Assembly: GCA_047975005.1 (NCBI GenBank)
Contig: JBKECW010000039.1
Coordinates: 1 to 46,242, forward strand
Length of the DNA: 46,242 nt
Source: JBKEAJ01 sp047975005
GTDB lineage: Bacteria > Bacteroidota > Bacteroidia > Bacteroidales > Prolixibacteraceae
Reading direction: 5' to 3'
Part shown: one piece after another, positions 34,570 to 43,406 of the stretch
Layout: every line of letters starts with the position of its first letter
Numbering within the stretch: the stretch's first letter is position 1
The notes under the pieces: model-generated
Databases searched by the model: none
Told to the model about the DNA's origin: nothing
The model's input: only the letters and a program-made list of their open reading frames with translations
Position numbers and translations under genes: made by a program

Positions 34570-35109
34570 TTGGAAGAGCTAGATAAAATAATTGAAGGCT
34601 GTAAAAAAAAGAAACGCAGTAGTCAAGAGGTTTTGTATAAGCTCTTATCAGGCAAGTTATATGGTATTTGTTTGCGTTATAGTAAGGATGAACACGAAGC
34701 AAAGGATTATTTGCAGGATGTTTTTATAAAGATTTTTGACAAAATTGATACATATAAGGACAAAGGTTCCTTTGAAGGGTGGGCCAGAAGGCTGACTGTT
34801 AATCATATACTGTCGGCTTTGCGTAAGAAGTCAGAGTCCAGTTTTGTAGAAATAGACGAGTGGCATGGGGATATAGATGTCTCTGATGAGATTATTGACG
34901 ACATCAAGATGGATAAGCTATTGAGCTTAATTCAGAATCTACCCTCACAATATCGTATCGTGTTCAATATGTATGCAATAGAGGAATACTCCCACCAAGA
35001 GATAGCCGATAAGTTAGGTATATCGCTCGGGACCTCAAAATCGAACCTGCATCGGGCAAAAGCGATTTTGAGAAAAGTAGTAGAGGAGTATCGAAGAAGT
35101 AAAGAATAA
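34570..35109 (+). CDS. ECF-type RNA polymerase sigma factor
   Basis: A 179-aa sigma-70 family protein with region 2 (YGICLRYSKDEHEAKDYLQDVFIKIF) and region 4 (LPSQYRIVFNMYAIEEYSHQEIADKLGIS...SNLHRAK). The start must be TTG at 34570: the frame is closed by TAA at 34555 and no ATG or GTG stands between, and the residues after it (MEELDKIIEGCKK) match how relatives begin. Its TAA overlaps the next gene's ATG by one base (TAATG), so the downstream membrane protein is probably its regulator. The TTG start may keep its level low. Confidence 0.9.
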   Translation: MEELDKIIEGCKKKKRSSQEVLYKLLSGKLYGICLRYSKDEHEAKDYLQDVFIKIFDKIDTYKDKGSFEGWARRLTVNHILSALRKKSESSFVEIDEWHGDIDVSDEIIDDIKMDKLLSLIQNLPSQYRIVFNMYAIEEYSHQEIADKLGISLGTSKSNLHRAKAILRKVVEEYRRSKE

Positions 35110-36467
35110 TGAGTTTAGAAAATAAAATAAAGGGTAGATTTGAGAACTATTCTCCAGAAGTTACAGAGGAAGTATGGGGGAATATATCTAAGAATCTGAA
35201 TAAGGCGAAAGCGGCTAGCATCTTCTCCCGCGGCTTTATGGCTGCAGCAAGTGTCCTCTTGCTGTTGCTTGCCGGAATAGGGTACTTGCTGATTGATACT
35301 GAGAATGCCCTTGTTAGCCCTTCTGAGCCCCGTGTAGCAGATCTCGATGTTGAGGTTCGTGACATACAAAATAAAGACAAGGACGTAGTCATGGCCGAGA
35401 GATTACAGGAGGACGATACAAACACTGTTGAGGCATCTTGTAATACGACTAGCATCTCAGACGTTCAAAAACCACAGCCAATAATGAGTGCGAAATTACA
35501 TCGCCCATCAAAGGGCAATGAGCCTTCGGTCTCAGATGTAAACATGCATGCCCAATCAAGAAAGGACATGCAAATTATAAAGAAACTTTCCAATATTGAT
35601 GCTAATCTTGCTCAATCGCCTCATGACTACGAGCTTGAGAAGAACTCCGATTTGGCATTAAAATCTCATCTTGTATCATTTGCACAAGCACACGGAGCCG
35701 ACCAATCAAAAAATAAATCAGAGTTGTCATTGAGTGTAGGAGTTGGTGCAGGAGCATTGACCTCTGGGATGTCTGACTCAAGAAGAGCAGATATTATACA
35801 GCCTAAAAGTAGCTATTCCAATAGTTATGATGGAGCAGTCTCTATATTGCTTAAACGGGGGCGCTTTGGTTTTTCTGGAGGACTATCGTACATTCAGCAC
35901 TCGCAAAATTCGTTAGTAGCATCAGCAAATTCCGTAGGTAATGAAGGTGGTCGTACGCTTGTGCGAGCCCAGAAAAATGCGGCAAACGAGATAATGCTCA
36001 ACACTGTCGTAGGTAGAGTAAAGGCTCCCTTAAGTCACTCTTCAGCATCAATAATGTATTCTCCGTCCGGAGATAATGCAAACGTAATGATGTCCTATGG
36101 CGAGGGGCTTAATATAAGCCAAAATTATGGATATCTGGAGATTCCGCTAGAGGTGTCTTATGATGTTCTTGCAAAGAGAAATTTTGCAATTTCTTTAGTT
36201 GGGGGAGGTGCTGTGGGGTTGCTTGCCAACAATAGAGCCAGAGCAACAGAAGTGTCAGGAAGTTACAGCTTGGGCGCAACCGAAGGACTTTCCAACACGA
36301 GTCTGCGTGCAAATATCGGTGTTAGTACCAGCTTTGGGTTAAGCCGAAGGACATCGCTAGAGATACAACCTTATTATAGTAGATACATAAATTCAATAAA
36401 TGAATCCTCCATTATATATACTCCGTCTATGTTTGGAGTTCGGACAATTTTGAATTTCGGTTTCTAG
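35109..36467 (+). CDS. Membrane-anchored protein with predicted C-terminal beta-barrel, sigma factor partner
   Basis: A 452-aa protein coupled to the sigma gene. Residues 1-40 are cytoplasmic in pattern and resemble anti-sigma-like N-termini of Bacteroidota (KIKGRFENYSPEVTEEVWGNISKNL). One membrane helix follows (about 44-62). Residues 65-200 are low-complexity and polar. From about 205 the sequence alternates in amphipathic strands (LSLSVGVGAGAL, GAVSILLKRGRFGFSGGLSYIQ, YLEIPLEVSYDVL, FAISLVGGGAVGLL, LEIQPYYSRYINS) and ends in NFGF, as an outer membrane barrel does. The combination of inner membrane anchor and barrel is odd. No zinc anti-sigma motif is seen. Confidence 0.65.
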   Translation: MSLENKIKGRFENYSPEVTEEVWGNISKNLNKAKAASIFSRGFMAAASVLLLLLAGIGYLLIDTENALVSPSEPRVADLDVEVRDIQNKDKDVVMAERLQEDDTNTVEASCNTTSISDVQKPQPIMSAKLHRPSKGNEPSVSDVNMHAQSRKDMQIIKKLSNIDANLAQSPHDYELEKNSDLALKSHLVSFAQAHGADQSKNKSELSLSVGVGAGALTSGMSDSRRADIIQPKSSYSNSYDGAVSILLKRGRFGFSGGLSYIQHSQNSLVASANSVGNEGGRTLVRAQKNAANEIMLNTVVGRVKAPLSHSSASIMYSPSGDNANVMMSYGEGLNISQNYGYLEIPLEVSYDVLAKRNFAISLVGGGAVGLLANNRARATEVSGSYSLGATEGLSNTSLRANIGVSTSFGLSRRTSLEIQPYYSRYINSINESSIIYTPSMFGVRTILNFGF

Positions 36468-36562
36468 CCTGACATTCAGCGGTTTGTGCTTTTGGTTGAC
36501 ATACTTCTTTTATTTCTGTATTAATCATTATTTTAATGCTTTTATTTTCCGATTAAAAGCAC

Positions 36563-36570
36563 TTTCTTTG
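36563..36570 (+). promoter_or_regulatory. Promoter -7 box of the alpha-glucan phosphorylase gene
   Basis: TTTCTTTG, the same variant as in the gapA promoter, 24 bases before the ATG at 36595. A T-rich stretch (36541-36548) lies at the -33 position. Shared box sequence may mean similar control of central carbon genes. Confidence 0.45.
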
Positions 36571-36594
36571 TACATAAAGTAAATCTATAATAAA

Positions 36595-39180
36595 ATGGCA
36601 AACCAAGAATCAAAAGAAGTGGTAAGATTGCCGGAGGTTAATCTTCCGCACTGGAAAAAACTATTTGTGGAAAGTTCAATTCCTAATGCATTACAACCGT
36701 TAAAAGAAATTTCGAAAAATCTTTGGTGGTGTTGGAATGAAGAAGCGATAAATCTTTTTGAAGAAATCGATCACGAAATATGGAAAGAATGCAATAAGAA
36801 TCCGATAGCTCTTTTAGAAGCTGTTAGTTATCAGCGATTTTCGGAGCTTGTTGACAGCGAGACGTTTATGCACAGGATGCATAGAGTGTACAACTCCTAT
36901 AAAGAGTATTTGCAAGAGCGAGTAAGTCCTGTGGGGCCACGTATTGCCTACTTTAGTATGGAGTATGGCCTTCATGATTCATTAAAGATTTTCTCTGGCG
37001 GATTAGGAGTTCTGGCGGGTGACTTTATGAAAGAGGCGAGTGACTCTAATGTAAATATAGTAAGCGTGGGTCTATTGTACAGATATGGATATTTCAGACA
37101 GACTATATCTTCAAATGGCGATCAAATAGCAAACTACGAAGCAGAGCGTTTCTCGAAAGTTCCGGTTAGTCCTGTCTTCGACAAGGACGGCAATTGGTTG
37201 GTAGTATATGTTGAGTTTCCTGGTCGCAATGTTGCTATACGGGTGTGGAGAGCAGAGATTGGCTCTATAAGTCTATACTTACTGGATACCGATTTTGAGC
37301 AGAACGACGAAAAAGATTGTTCAATCACACATTCCTTGTATGGAGGAGACAAAGAGCATCGTCTGAAGCAAGAGATAGTGTTAGGAATGGGTGGGATTAA
37401 AGTTCTTGAGAAATTGTCAGAAAGCATAGATGTTTATCATTGCAACGAAGGGCATGCTGCTTTCATAGGAATAGAGAGAATACTCAACTTGGTAGCCAAC
37501 GACGGATTGTCGGCATCAGAAGCTATGGAAGTCGTAAAATCATCGACACTATTTACTACTCACACACCGGTGCCTGCGGGTCACGACTCCTTTCACGAGG
37601 GGCTTGTCGGTAATTATCTTGGCTACGTGCCAGAACGCATTGGCACTACGTGGGAGGACTTTGTCTTGCTGGGCAAGGCAAAGCACAACGAAGACCATTT
37701 CAACATGAGTTATTTAGCGTCGCATATATCCAAGGCTATAAACGGAGTAAGCAAATTGCATGGGGATGTGTCTAAGAACATCCTGAAAGAGCTGTATCCG
37801 GGTTTTGTAGAAGACGAATTGGAAATAGGATATGTTACCAATGGTGTCCATTATCCTACATGGATAGCCGATGAGTGGAGAGCCATACACAAGATGCATT
37901 TTGATGCAGAAATGAGTTCATCCGACCAGTTAAACTTCAATTTGTGGGAGCGTATTTATAATGTGCCCGATGAAGATGTGTGGAGAGTTAAGCAAGGGCT
38001 GAAGCTGAAAATGGTAAACTTTATAAGAAACAAATACTCTGATATATGGCTTAAGCGACATGAAAATCCTTCTTATATAACAGAAGTTTTCTCAAATTTT
38101 AACCCCAATGCATTGACAATAGGTTTTGCAAGGCGTTTTGCAACCTATAAGCGAGCACACTTGTTATTTAAAAATCTTGAGAAACTAAATGCTTTGATAA
38201 ATAATCCAAATCGACCAGTTCAATTCCTATTTGCCGGCAAAGCACATCCGTCAGACAAACCGGGACAAGATTTGATAAAACACATTGTTGAAATCTCTAA
38301 ACGCCCGGAGTTTGTAGGAAAGATTCTTTTCTTGCAGAACTATGATATGGAACTTGGTAAGCAGCTTGTTCAGGGTGTTGACGTTTGGATGAATACGCCG
38401 ACAAGACCATTAGAGGCTTCGGGTACAAGTGGCGAAAAAGCGGCAATGAACGGAACAATGCATTTCTCAGTGCTAGACGGCTGGTGGTGCGAGGGCTATC
38501 GCGAGGATGCAGGATGGGCACTGTCGCAAGAGAGATCGTATGATGTTCAGGAGCTACAAGACAACCTTGATGCCGAGACTATTTACGAGATATTCAATAA
38601 GGAGATTGTTCCAGCATACTACGACAGAGATTTGAAAGGAGTGCCCGCACGTTGGGTGAAATACATCAAGAATACCATAGGAAAGGTTGCTCCCAACTTC
38701 ACTTCTGCGCGAATGATGCACGATTATCAAGAAAAATATTATAAAACTCTTGGAGAATTTACAGCATCAGTTTGTCAAAACAATTACAAGAATGCAAAGG
38801 AAGCAGCGGCATGGAAAATTAGAGTGTGCAAAACATGGGATAAAATAAGTGTTAAGGAGCTACAACTTGCCGATGGGCTTACAAATGTACTCAAAATAGG
38901 AGAAAGCCATATTGCAAAAGTCGTGCTGAATATTGCTGATTTGGAGCCTTCTGATATTGGGGTCGAGATGATTATCTTGGAAGACAACGACGAGAAGAAG
39001 TCTGATCTTTCTGACAAGAAGATGTTTGAACTTAGCGACTTTAGCAATGGAGAGGCGACCTTTAAATTAGAATTTAAGATTGATAATCCCGGGTCATACA
39101 GTTATGGCATTCGTCTGTTTCCTGTAAATAAATACGTTGCAAGCGTACAGGACTTTGGTCTAATTAAGTGGTTGACGTAA
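36595..39180 (+). CDS. glgP: Alpha-glucan (glycogen/starch) phosphorylase, short GT35 type
   Basis: An 861-aa phosphorylase with the N-terminal DUF3417 region (LKEISKNLWWCWNEEAINLFEEID) found in the shorter archaeal/bacterial type. ISYFSMEYG-like AYFSMEYGLHDSL, SGGLGVLAGD, HCNEGHAAF, THTPVPAGHDSF, VTNGVH and the PLP-binding segment EASGTSGEKAAMNG with Lys615 are present. Residues beyond about 740 form an extra C-terminal beta-rich part. It releases glucose 1-phosphate from alpha-1,4-glucans in the cytoplasm. The lipase-like gene starts at or near its stop codon. Confidence 0.94.
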   Translation: MANQESKEVVRLPEVNLPHWKKLFVESSIPNALQPLKEISKNLWWCWNEEAINLFEEIDHEIWKECNKNPIALLEAVSYQRFSELVDSETFMHRMHRVYNSYKEYLQERVSPVGPRIAYFSMEYGLHDSLKIFSGGLGVLAGDFMKEASDSNVNIVSVGLLYRYGYFRQTISSNGDQIANYEAERFSKVPVSPVFDKDGNWLVVYVEFPGRNVAIRVWRAEIGSISLYLLDTDFEQNDEKDCSITHSLYGGDKEHRLKQEIVLGMGGIKVLEKLSESIDVYHCNEGHAAFIGIERILNLVANDGLSASEAMEVVKSSTLFTTHTPVPAGHDSFHEGLVGNYLGYVPERIGTTWEDFVLLGKAKHNEDHFNMSYLASHISKAINGVSKLHGDVSKNILKELYPGFVEDELEIGYVTNGVHYPTWIADEWRAIHKMHFDAEMSSSDQLNFNLWERIYNVPDEDVWRVKQGLKLKMVNFIRNKYSDIWLKRHENPSYITEVFSNFNPNALTIGFARRFATYKRAHLLFKNLEKLNALINNPNRPVQFLFAGKAHPSDKPGQDLIKHIVEISKRPEFVGKILFLQNYDMELGKQLVQGVDVWMNTPTRPLEASGTSGEKAAMNGTMHFSVLDGWWCEGYREDAGWALSQERSYDVQELQDNLDAETIYEIFNKEIVPAYYDRDLKGVPARWVKYIKNTIGKVAPNFTSARMMHDYQEKYYKTLGEFTASVCQNNYKNAKEAAAWKIRVCKTWDKISVKELQLADGLTNVLKIGESHIAKVVLNIADLEPSDIGVEMIILEDNDEKKSDLSDKKMFELSDFSNGEATFKLEFKIDNPGSYSYGIRLFPVNKYVASVQDFGLIKWLT

Positions 39181-39191
39181 AATTACTGAAA

Positions 39192-40289
39192 GTGAGTAAG
39201 AATATAACAGCGATAGCTGTGTGTCTGCTATTGTTGTGCAATGTTAATGCGCAAATGTTGACACCGGGTTTCGACAAAGAGGAATTCAGAGAGTTGTTCA
39301 ATTTAAATAGGGGATTCAAGTCATCAACCAATGTTGACTCTTTTGCCTATGACCGTTTGTATACATCTCAATCTGTAGGACTCGACAACCAGTGGAGTCT
39401 GTGGAAACACAAGGAGAAGGATGTAGCGGCAATTTGTATTAGAGGCACAGGTCCTAGCAAAGAAGGGTGGCTTGAGAATATCTATGCTGCCATGGTTCCT
39501 GCAAAAGGCAAGCTCATCCTTTCAGAAGCCGATACATTCAAATATGCATTGGCCGAACATCCTCGGGCAGCAGTACATGTCGGTTGGCTTGTTGGGGTGG
39601 CATATCTCACCAAGGAGATTTTGCCAAAGATAGACTCGCTACACACTGCAGGAGTTAAGGACTTCTATATTTTAGGACATAGTCAGGGAGGTGCTATTTC
39701 AAATCTGTTGCATGCTTATTTGATAAACCTGAGGCAGGAAGGAAAGGTTGCTGAAGATCTGAGTTTTAAGACTTACAGCAGTGCATCTCCCAAAACAGGG
39801 AATCTCTATTTTGCCTATTATTTTGAGCATATAACACACGGTGGCTATGCGTTTAATATAGTGAATACCGCAGACTGGGTGTGTGAGGTTCCTCTTTCTA
39901 TTCAGACTTTTGACGATTTTAATGAAGTTAATCCATTTACAGGACTGAAAGAAGATATCAGACAAGCATCCTTCTTCAAACGTATTGTATTTAGGTCAGT
40001 ATACAACAATCTGACTAAACCATTGGATAAAGCTCGGGATAAATATCAAAAGTACTTGGGAGAAGGAGTGTCAAAGATGATAGAAAAGAGACTGCCCGAT
40101 TTGCAAGTTCCCACGTATTTTAATAGTAATCACTACATGCGGGTAGGTAGGTCAATAGTGCTATATGCAGATGAAGAATATTATGAAAAGTTCCTGCCTG
40201 ACCCTGATGACGATAAATATATATTTACTCACCACCTTTATGAACCTTACTTATATTTGTTGGATAAACTTGAAGATATGTCTAATTGA
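39192..40289 (+). CDS. Secreted class 3 lipase-like alpha/beta hydrolase
   Basis: A ~365-aa protein. No ATG stands before the signal peptide, so the start is a GTG: 39192 gives a compact signal (SKNITAIAVCLLLLCNVNAQ), while a GTG at 39168 would overlap glgP and add eight residues. The mature protein shows ICIRGTGPSKEGWLENI (oxyanion side), the elbow ILGHSQGGAI with Ser164, SSASPKTGN, NTADWVCEVP with a likely catalytic Asp, and NHYMRVG with a likely His: the class 3 lipase (Lipase_3) layout. It acts outside the cytoplasm on unknown esters. Probably read from the glgP transcript. Confidence 0.75.
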   Translation: MSKNITAIAVCLLLLCNVNAQMLTPGFDKEEFRELFNLNRGFKSSTNVDSFAYDRLYTSQSVGLDNQWSLWKHKEKDVAAICIRGTGPSKEGWLENIYAAMVPAKGKLILSEADTFKYALAEHPRAAVHVGWLVGVAYLTKEILPKIDSLHTAGVKDFYILGHSQGGAISNLLHAYLINLRQEGKVAEDLSFKTYSSASPKTGNLYFAYYFEHITHGGYAFNIVNTADWVCEVPLSIQTFDDFNEVNPFTGLKEDIRQASFFKRIVFRSVYNNLTKPLDKARDKYQKYLGEGVSKMIEKRLPDLQVPTYFNSNHYMRVGRSIVLYADEEYYEKFLPDPDDDKYIFTHHLYEPYLYLLDKLEDMSN

Positions 40290-40340
40290 AAATGTTTATC
40301 TCGGATAGTTTTAGACGATATAAGATAAGCGTATGTAGGC

Positions 40341-40371
40341 TTGTTTATTTTGGATGAAAAGAATAGCTTTG
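40341..40371 (+). promoter_or_regulatory. Promoter of dps
   Basis: TTG (40341-40343), 20 bases, TAGCTTTG (40364-40371), a full -7 match. Start near 40378, leader of about 30 bases to the ATG at 40409. Confidence 0.6.
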
Positions 40372-40408
40372 CTCTGTATATATTATAAATATTAAAAAGT
40401 AAAAGAAA

Positions 40409-40882
40409 ATGAGTTTGAATAGAATTGGTCTCGATAAGAAGTCCGCAGAAGGGTTGTCCCAAAAACTAAATGAGCTTTTGGCAAATTATCAGTATTTCTA
40501 TATGAACACCAGAGGTTTCCATTGGAATATTAAAGGTAGTTCATTTTTCGAATTGCATCTGAAGTTTGAAGAGCTATACGATGATTCGGTACTTAAAATT
40601 GACGAAATAGCAGAACGGATATTGACATTAGCACATACCCCGCTTCATACCTATTCGGATTATGCTAAAGTGTCGAGAATAAAAGAAGCAAAGAATATAT
40701 CAGAAGGCATGGATGCCATTAAGAATATTTTAGCTAGTTATGAGATCCTTCTTCCTTTAGAAAGAGAGATTCTTGGGTTGGCAGGTGATGCCGGCGACGA
40801 AGGAACGAGTGCTCTGATGAGCGATTATATCAGGGAGCAAGAGAAGCTAGTGTGGATGTACTCTTCGTACATTGGAGGATAA
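40409..40882 (+). CDS. dps: Dps-family ferritin-like DNA protection protein
   Basis: A 157-aa four-helix protein. The ferroxidase residues lie in NTRGFHWNIKGSSFFELHLKFEELYDD: the His of FHWN, the Glu/Asp pair of KFEELYDD and D/E of VLKIDEIAERI, as in Dps dodecamers. The long positively charged N-terminal tail of E. coli Dps is missing, but the first residues carry a few lysines. It stores iron and detoxifies peroxide. Single gene with its own promoter and a strong bidirectional terminator. Confidence 0.93.
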   Translation: MSLNRIGLDKKSAEGLSQKLNELLANYQYFYMNTRGFHWNIKGSSFFELHLKFEELYDDSVLKIDEIAERILTLAHTPLHTYSDYAKVSRIKEAKNISEGMDAIKNILASYEILLPLEREILGLAGDAGDEGTSALMSDYIREQEKLVWMYSSYIGG

Positions 40883-40904
40883 AGCTTACGGTCTCACACA
40901 AAAA

Positions 40905-40943
40905 GGAAAGAGCTGAAATTATAATTTCAGCTCTTTCCTTTTT
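40905..40943. terminator. Bidirectional terminator between dps and the PiT gene
   Basis: A perfect palindrome centred at about 40921 (outer core GGAAAGAGCTGAAATT and its complement) flanked by A5 on the left and T5 on the right, so it can stop transcription from both convergent genes. Confidence 0.88.
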
Positions 40944-40957
40944 GTATATACAGCTAC

Positions 40958-43207
40958 TTATTCGTTTATCAACTTGTTGTATGTCTTTATGAATGCTTCT
41001 GTATGACCTAACAACTCGCGAGTTTCGAATAGTACATTGAAATACACAATAGAGTTTCGAGTATTAACCTCTTTGTGCTTAATCCTCCTGACATGATTTT
41101 TCTCCAATCCGTCTATCTGCCTTTCTATCATTTCGATGTTGTCAATGATTTTCTGCAAGTTCTCTTGATTGGCACTCTTTGTCATTTGGAGACTATCGGT
41201 ATAGATTTGATTTATGTCTTCTTTCAGTTTGTCTAGCTCCTCTATTTGCGATTGAATAAGTGGCTTGTGCCTGTTGCTTACATGCTCGTCAATAAACTGA
41301 GTTATAGATCTAATGGACAGAGACAGCTCGTTGTAAATGTCGATAAGTTTTACGTACTGATAGCCCTTTTCTACAACATGGTTAGCTTCCATTGATTGGA
41401 TTATCATCGGAAGTTTCTTTTGAGCCTTCTTACTTTTGCGTTGCAATTCCATTTGCAAATCGGTAGATTTGCGCACAGCACCTACATTGTCGTCTATAAA
41501 GGCTGCTAAGAGCGAAGACAAAGAGTTGTTAACTTGTTCTAGAGCATAGCTCACATTGCGTTGAGCAACCCTGTATACATCGTCAAGAGTCGAGACATTG
41601 TCCATTGATCTTTCGTATTGATTCTCAAGCTCCTTCTGCTTCGATTTCTTTCTGAACATCATCTGCGTTCTAAATACTATAAACATTGCAACAGTAATGA
41701 GAACGAACACCATAATTTTGCTAAACACAGAGTCTTGTCCTATAATAAGAGCAACAACCCCCGACACACAGAATGCCACAAAGGCTGTCAAAAACCATCC
41801 GCCAATTACAGTTGCTACTCCTGATATGCGAAACACGGCAGACTCTCTATCCCATGCTCTATCGGCAAGCGATGTTCCCATTGCAACCATAAACGTAACA
41901 TATGTTGTAGAAAGGGGAAGCTTCTTTGATGTGCCTATGGATATTAAAACAGCGGCAACTACTAAGTTGACAGTCGCCCTTATCATATCAAATGCAGGAG
42001 ACTCGCCACCTTCTTTCTTTAGATTAGAAATTTGGAAACGAGATTCAATCCAGTCCTTAGAAGATTGAGGAATGATCTTTTTTACGCCATCACCTAATAT
42101 TATGCCATATTTAACCAAAAAGCGAGAAACACTACTAGATGAGAATCTTTCCTCTCCTTCTGACTGACGAGCCAACTGGAGAGAAGTGTTTACTACACTC
42201 TGTGCTTTCTTTGATGTGATAAGAGTTATTACCATTAGTACTCCCGAAATAACGAGAAAGATATTTTGACTATTTACGCTTTCTCTCAGCGAGGTCATTT
42301 CTAGGCTGTTGGGGCTGACTCCGCTGGCTGCCCACTCCTTAAAGGAGCTTAGTCCGGCTAGAGGGACACCTATAAAATTCACCAAGTCGTTGCTTGCAAA
42401 CGCCATTGCTAACGCAAATGTTCCTATCAGCACCAAAGAGCGCAACACATTTGCTCCAAATATGGCAATTAGGATTTGGAAAATTATTGCACTTACTACA
42501 AATGTACTGAGTAGTACGGTTTGCATGTGCGTTTGTAGCCAAACAATCGTTTCGTGTGGAATGAATGTTAGGTCTTTTGCTCCTTTCATTATCAGGAAGT
42601 TGGCTATTGCGGCGATGGTTATTCCTGCAAATATTCCACCGAAATACCTGAACGTTTTTTCTATTTTGAACGAAAATACAAGCCGACTAATATACTGTAT
42701 TATCAAACCTGCTGTAAAGGCAACAAATACTGACAGGAAAATACCTAAAATAATCTCTAAGGCTTTGCCTGTATTTATGTGTTCTACGAAAGGAATTGTA
42801 TAATCAGGGTTTGATGTCTTTATAAGAGCCATTGCAACTGATGCTCCCAGCAGTTCGAAAACTATAGAAACAGTAGTTGAGGTAGGCATACCAAAGGTGT
42901 TGAATAAATCCAGTAGGACGACATCAGTTATCATCACGGCCAAGAAAATCATCATTATCTCATTGAAATAGAAGTACTCCGGGACAAATATCCCTTTTCT
43001 GGCGACTTCCATCATGCCCCCGGAGAAAACGGCTCCAAGTATTATTCCCAATGATGCAACTAGGAAAATCCAAAACCTCGAGGATGCTCGCGATCCAAAT
43101 GCCGAGTTTAGAAAGTTTACAGCATCGTTGCTGACTCCCACTATTAGGTCGGATATTGCTAGAATAAACAATATGGCGACGAATGCTAAATATAAATAAT
43201 ATTCCAT
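40958..43207 (-). CDS. PiT-type inorganic phosphate transporter with PhoU-like cytoplasmic tail
   Basis: A 749-aa protein. The N-terminal part is a PHO4/PiT permease: LIVGVSNDAVNFLNSAFGSR is the first signature (GxNDxxN type), and a second copy, ALAMAFASNDLVNFIGVPLAG, appears at about residue 270, with TFGMPTSTTVSIVFELLGA and KKLPLSTTYVTFMVAMG as the two PiT repeats' P-T/L-S-T-T motifs. From about 510 to the end is a soluble, coiled, PhoU/DUF47-like helical domain. It imports phosphate with H+ or Na+; the tail may sense or gate. No pst or phoU gene is adjacent. Confidence 0.9.
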   Translation of the reverse strand: MEYYLYLAFVAILFILAISDLIVGVSNDAVNFLNSAFGSRASSRFWIFLVASLGIILGAVFSGGMMEVARKGIFVPEYFYFNEIMMIFLAVMITDVVLLDLFNTFGMPTSTTVSIVFELLGASVAMALIKTSNPDYTIPFVEHINTGKALEIILGIFLSVFVAFTAGLIIQYISRLVFSFKIEKTFRYFGGIFAGITIAAIANFLIMKGAKDLTFIPHETIVWLQTHMQTVLLSTFVVSAIIFQILIAIFGANVLRSLVLIGTFALAMAFASNDLVNFIGVPLAGLSSFKEWAASGVSPNSLEMTSLRESVNSQNIFLVISGVLMVITLITSKKAQSVVNTSLQLARQSEGEERFSSSSVSRFLVKYGIILGDGVKKIIPQSSKDWIESRFQISNLKKEGGESPAFDMIRATVNLVVAAVLISIGTSKKLPLSTTYVTFMVAMGTSLADRAWDRESAVFRISGVATVIGGWFLTAFVAFCVSGVVALIIGQDSVFSKIMVFVLITVAMFIVFRTQMMFRKKSKQKELENQYERSMDNVSTLDDVYRVAQRNVSYALEQVNNSLSSLLAAFIDDNVGAVRKSTDLQMELQRKSKKAQKKLPMIIQSMEANHVVEKGYQYVKLIDIYNELSLSIRSITQFIDEHVSNRHKPLIQSQIEELDKLKEDINQIYTDSLQMTKSANQENLQKIIDNIEMIERQIDGLEKNHVRRIKHKEVNTRNSIVYFNVLFETRELLGHTEAFIKTYNKLINE

Positions 43208-43229
43208 TTAAATATTTTTATTGTCGGCA

Positions 43230-43237
43230 CAAAAATA
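43230..43237 (-). promoter_or_regulatory. Possible promoter -7 box of the PiT gene
   Basis: Minus strand TATTTTTG fits TAnnTTTG, 22 bases before the ATG at 43207. The -33 region is weak. Confidence 0.4.
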
Positions 43238-43406
43238 TATCCCCCTCATTTAATCAGCTGTCTATGCATGTTAAATTTTTATTAAAGTTCCTTGTAGCGC
43301 ACGGAATTGCTAAAAAAAAATAAAACAAAGAGCGTGGTGTTTTAACAAAAAAACGTAACTTAGTGTTTTGGTGGAGAAGAATACAAGTTGTCAATAATCT
43401 ACGCTT

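Noticed and set aside
41697..42803. Plus-strand frames of 123 and 164 codons within the PiT gene
   Set aside because: Shadows of the membrane protein on the opposite strand.
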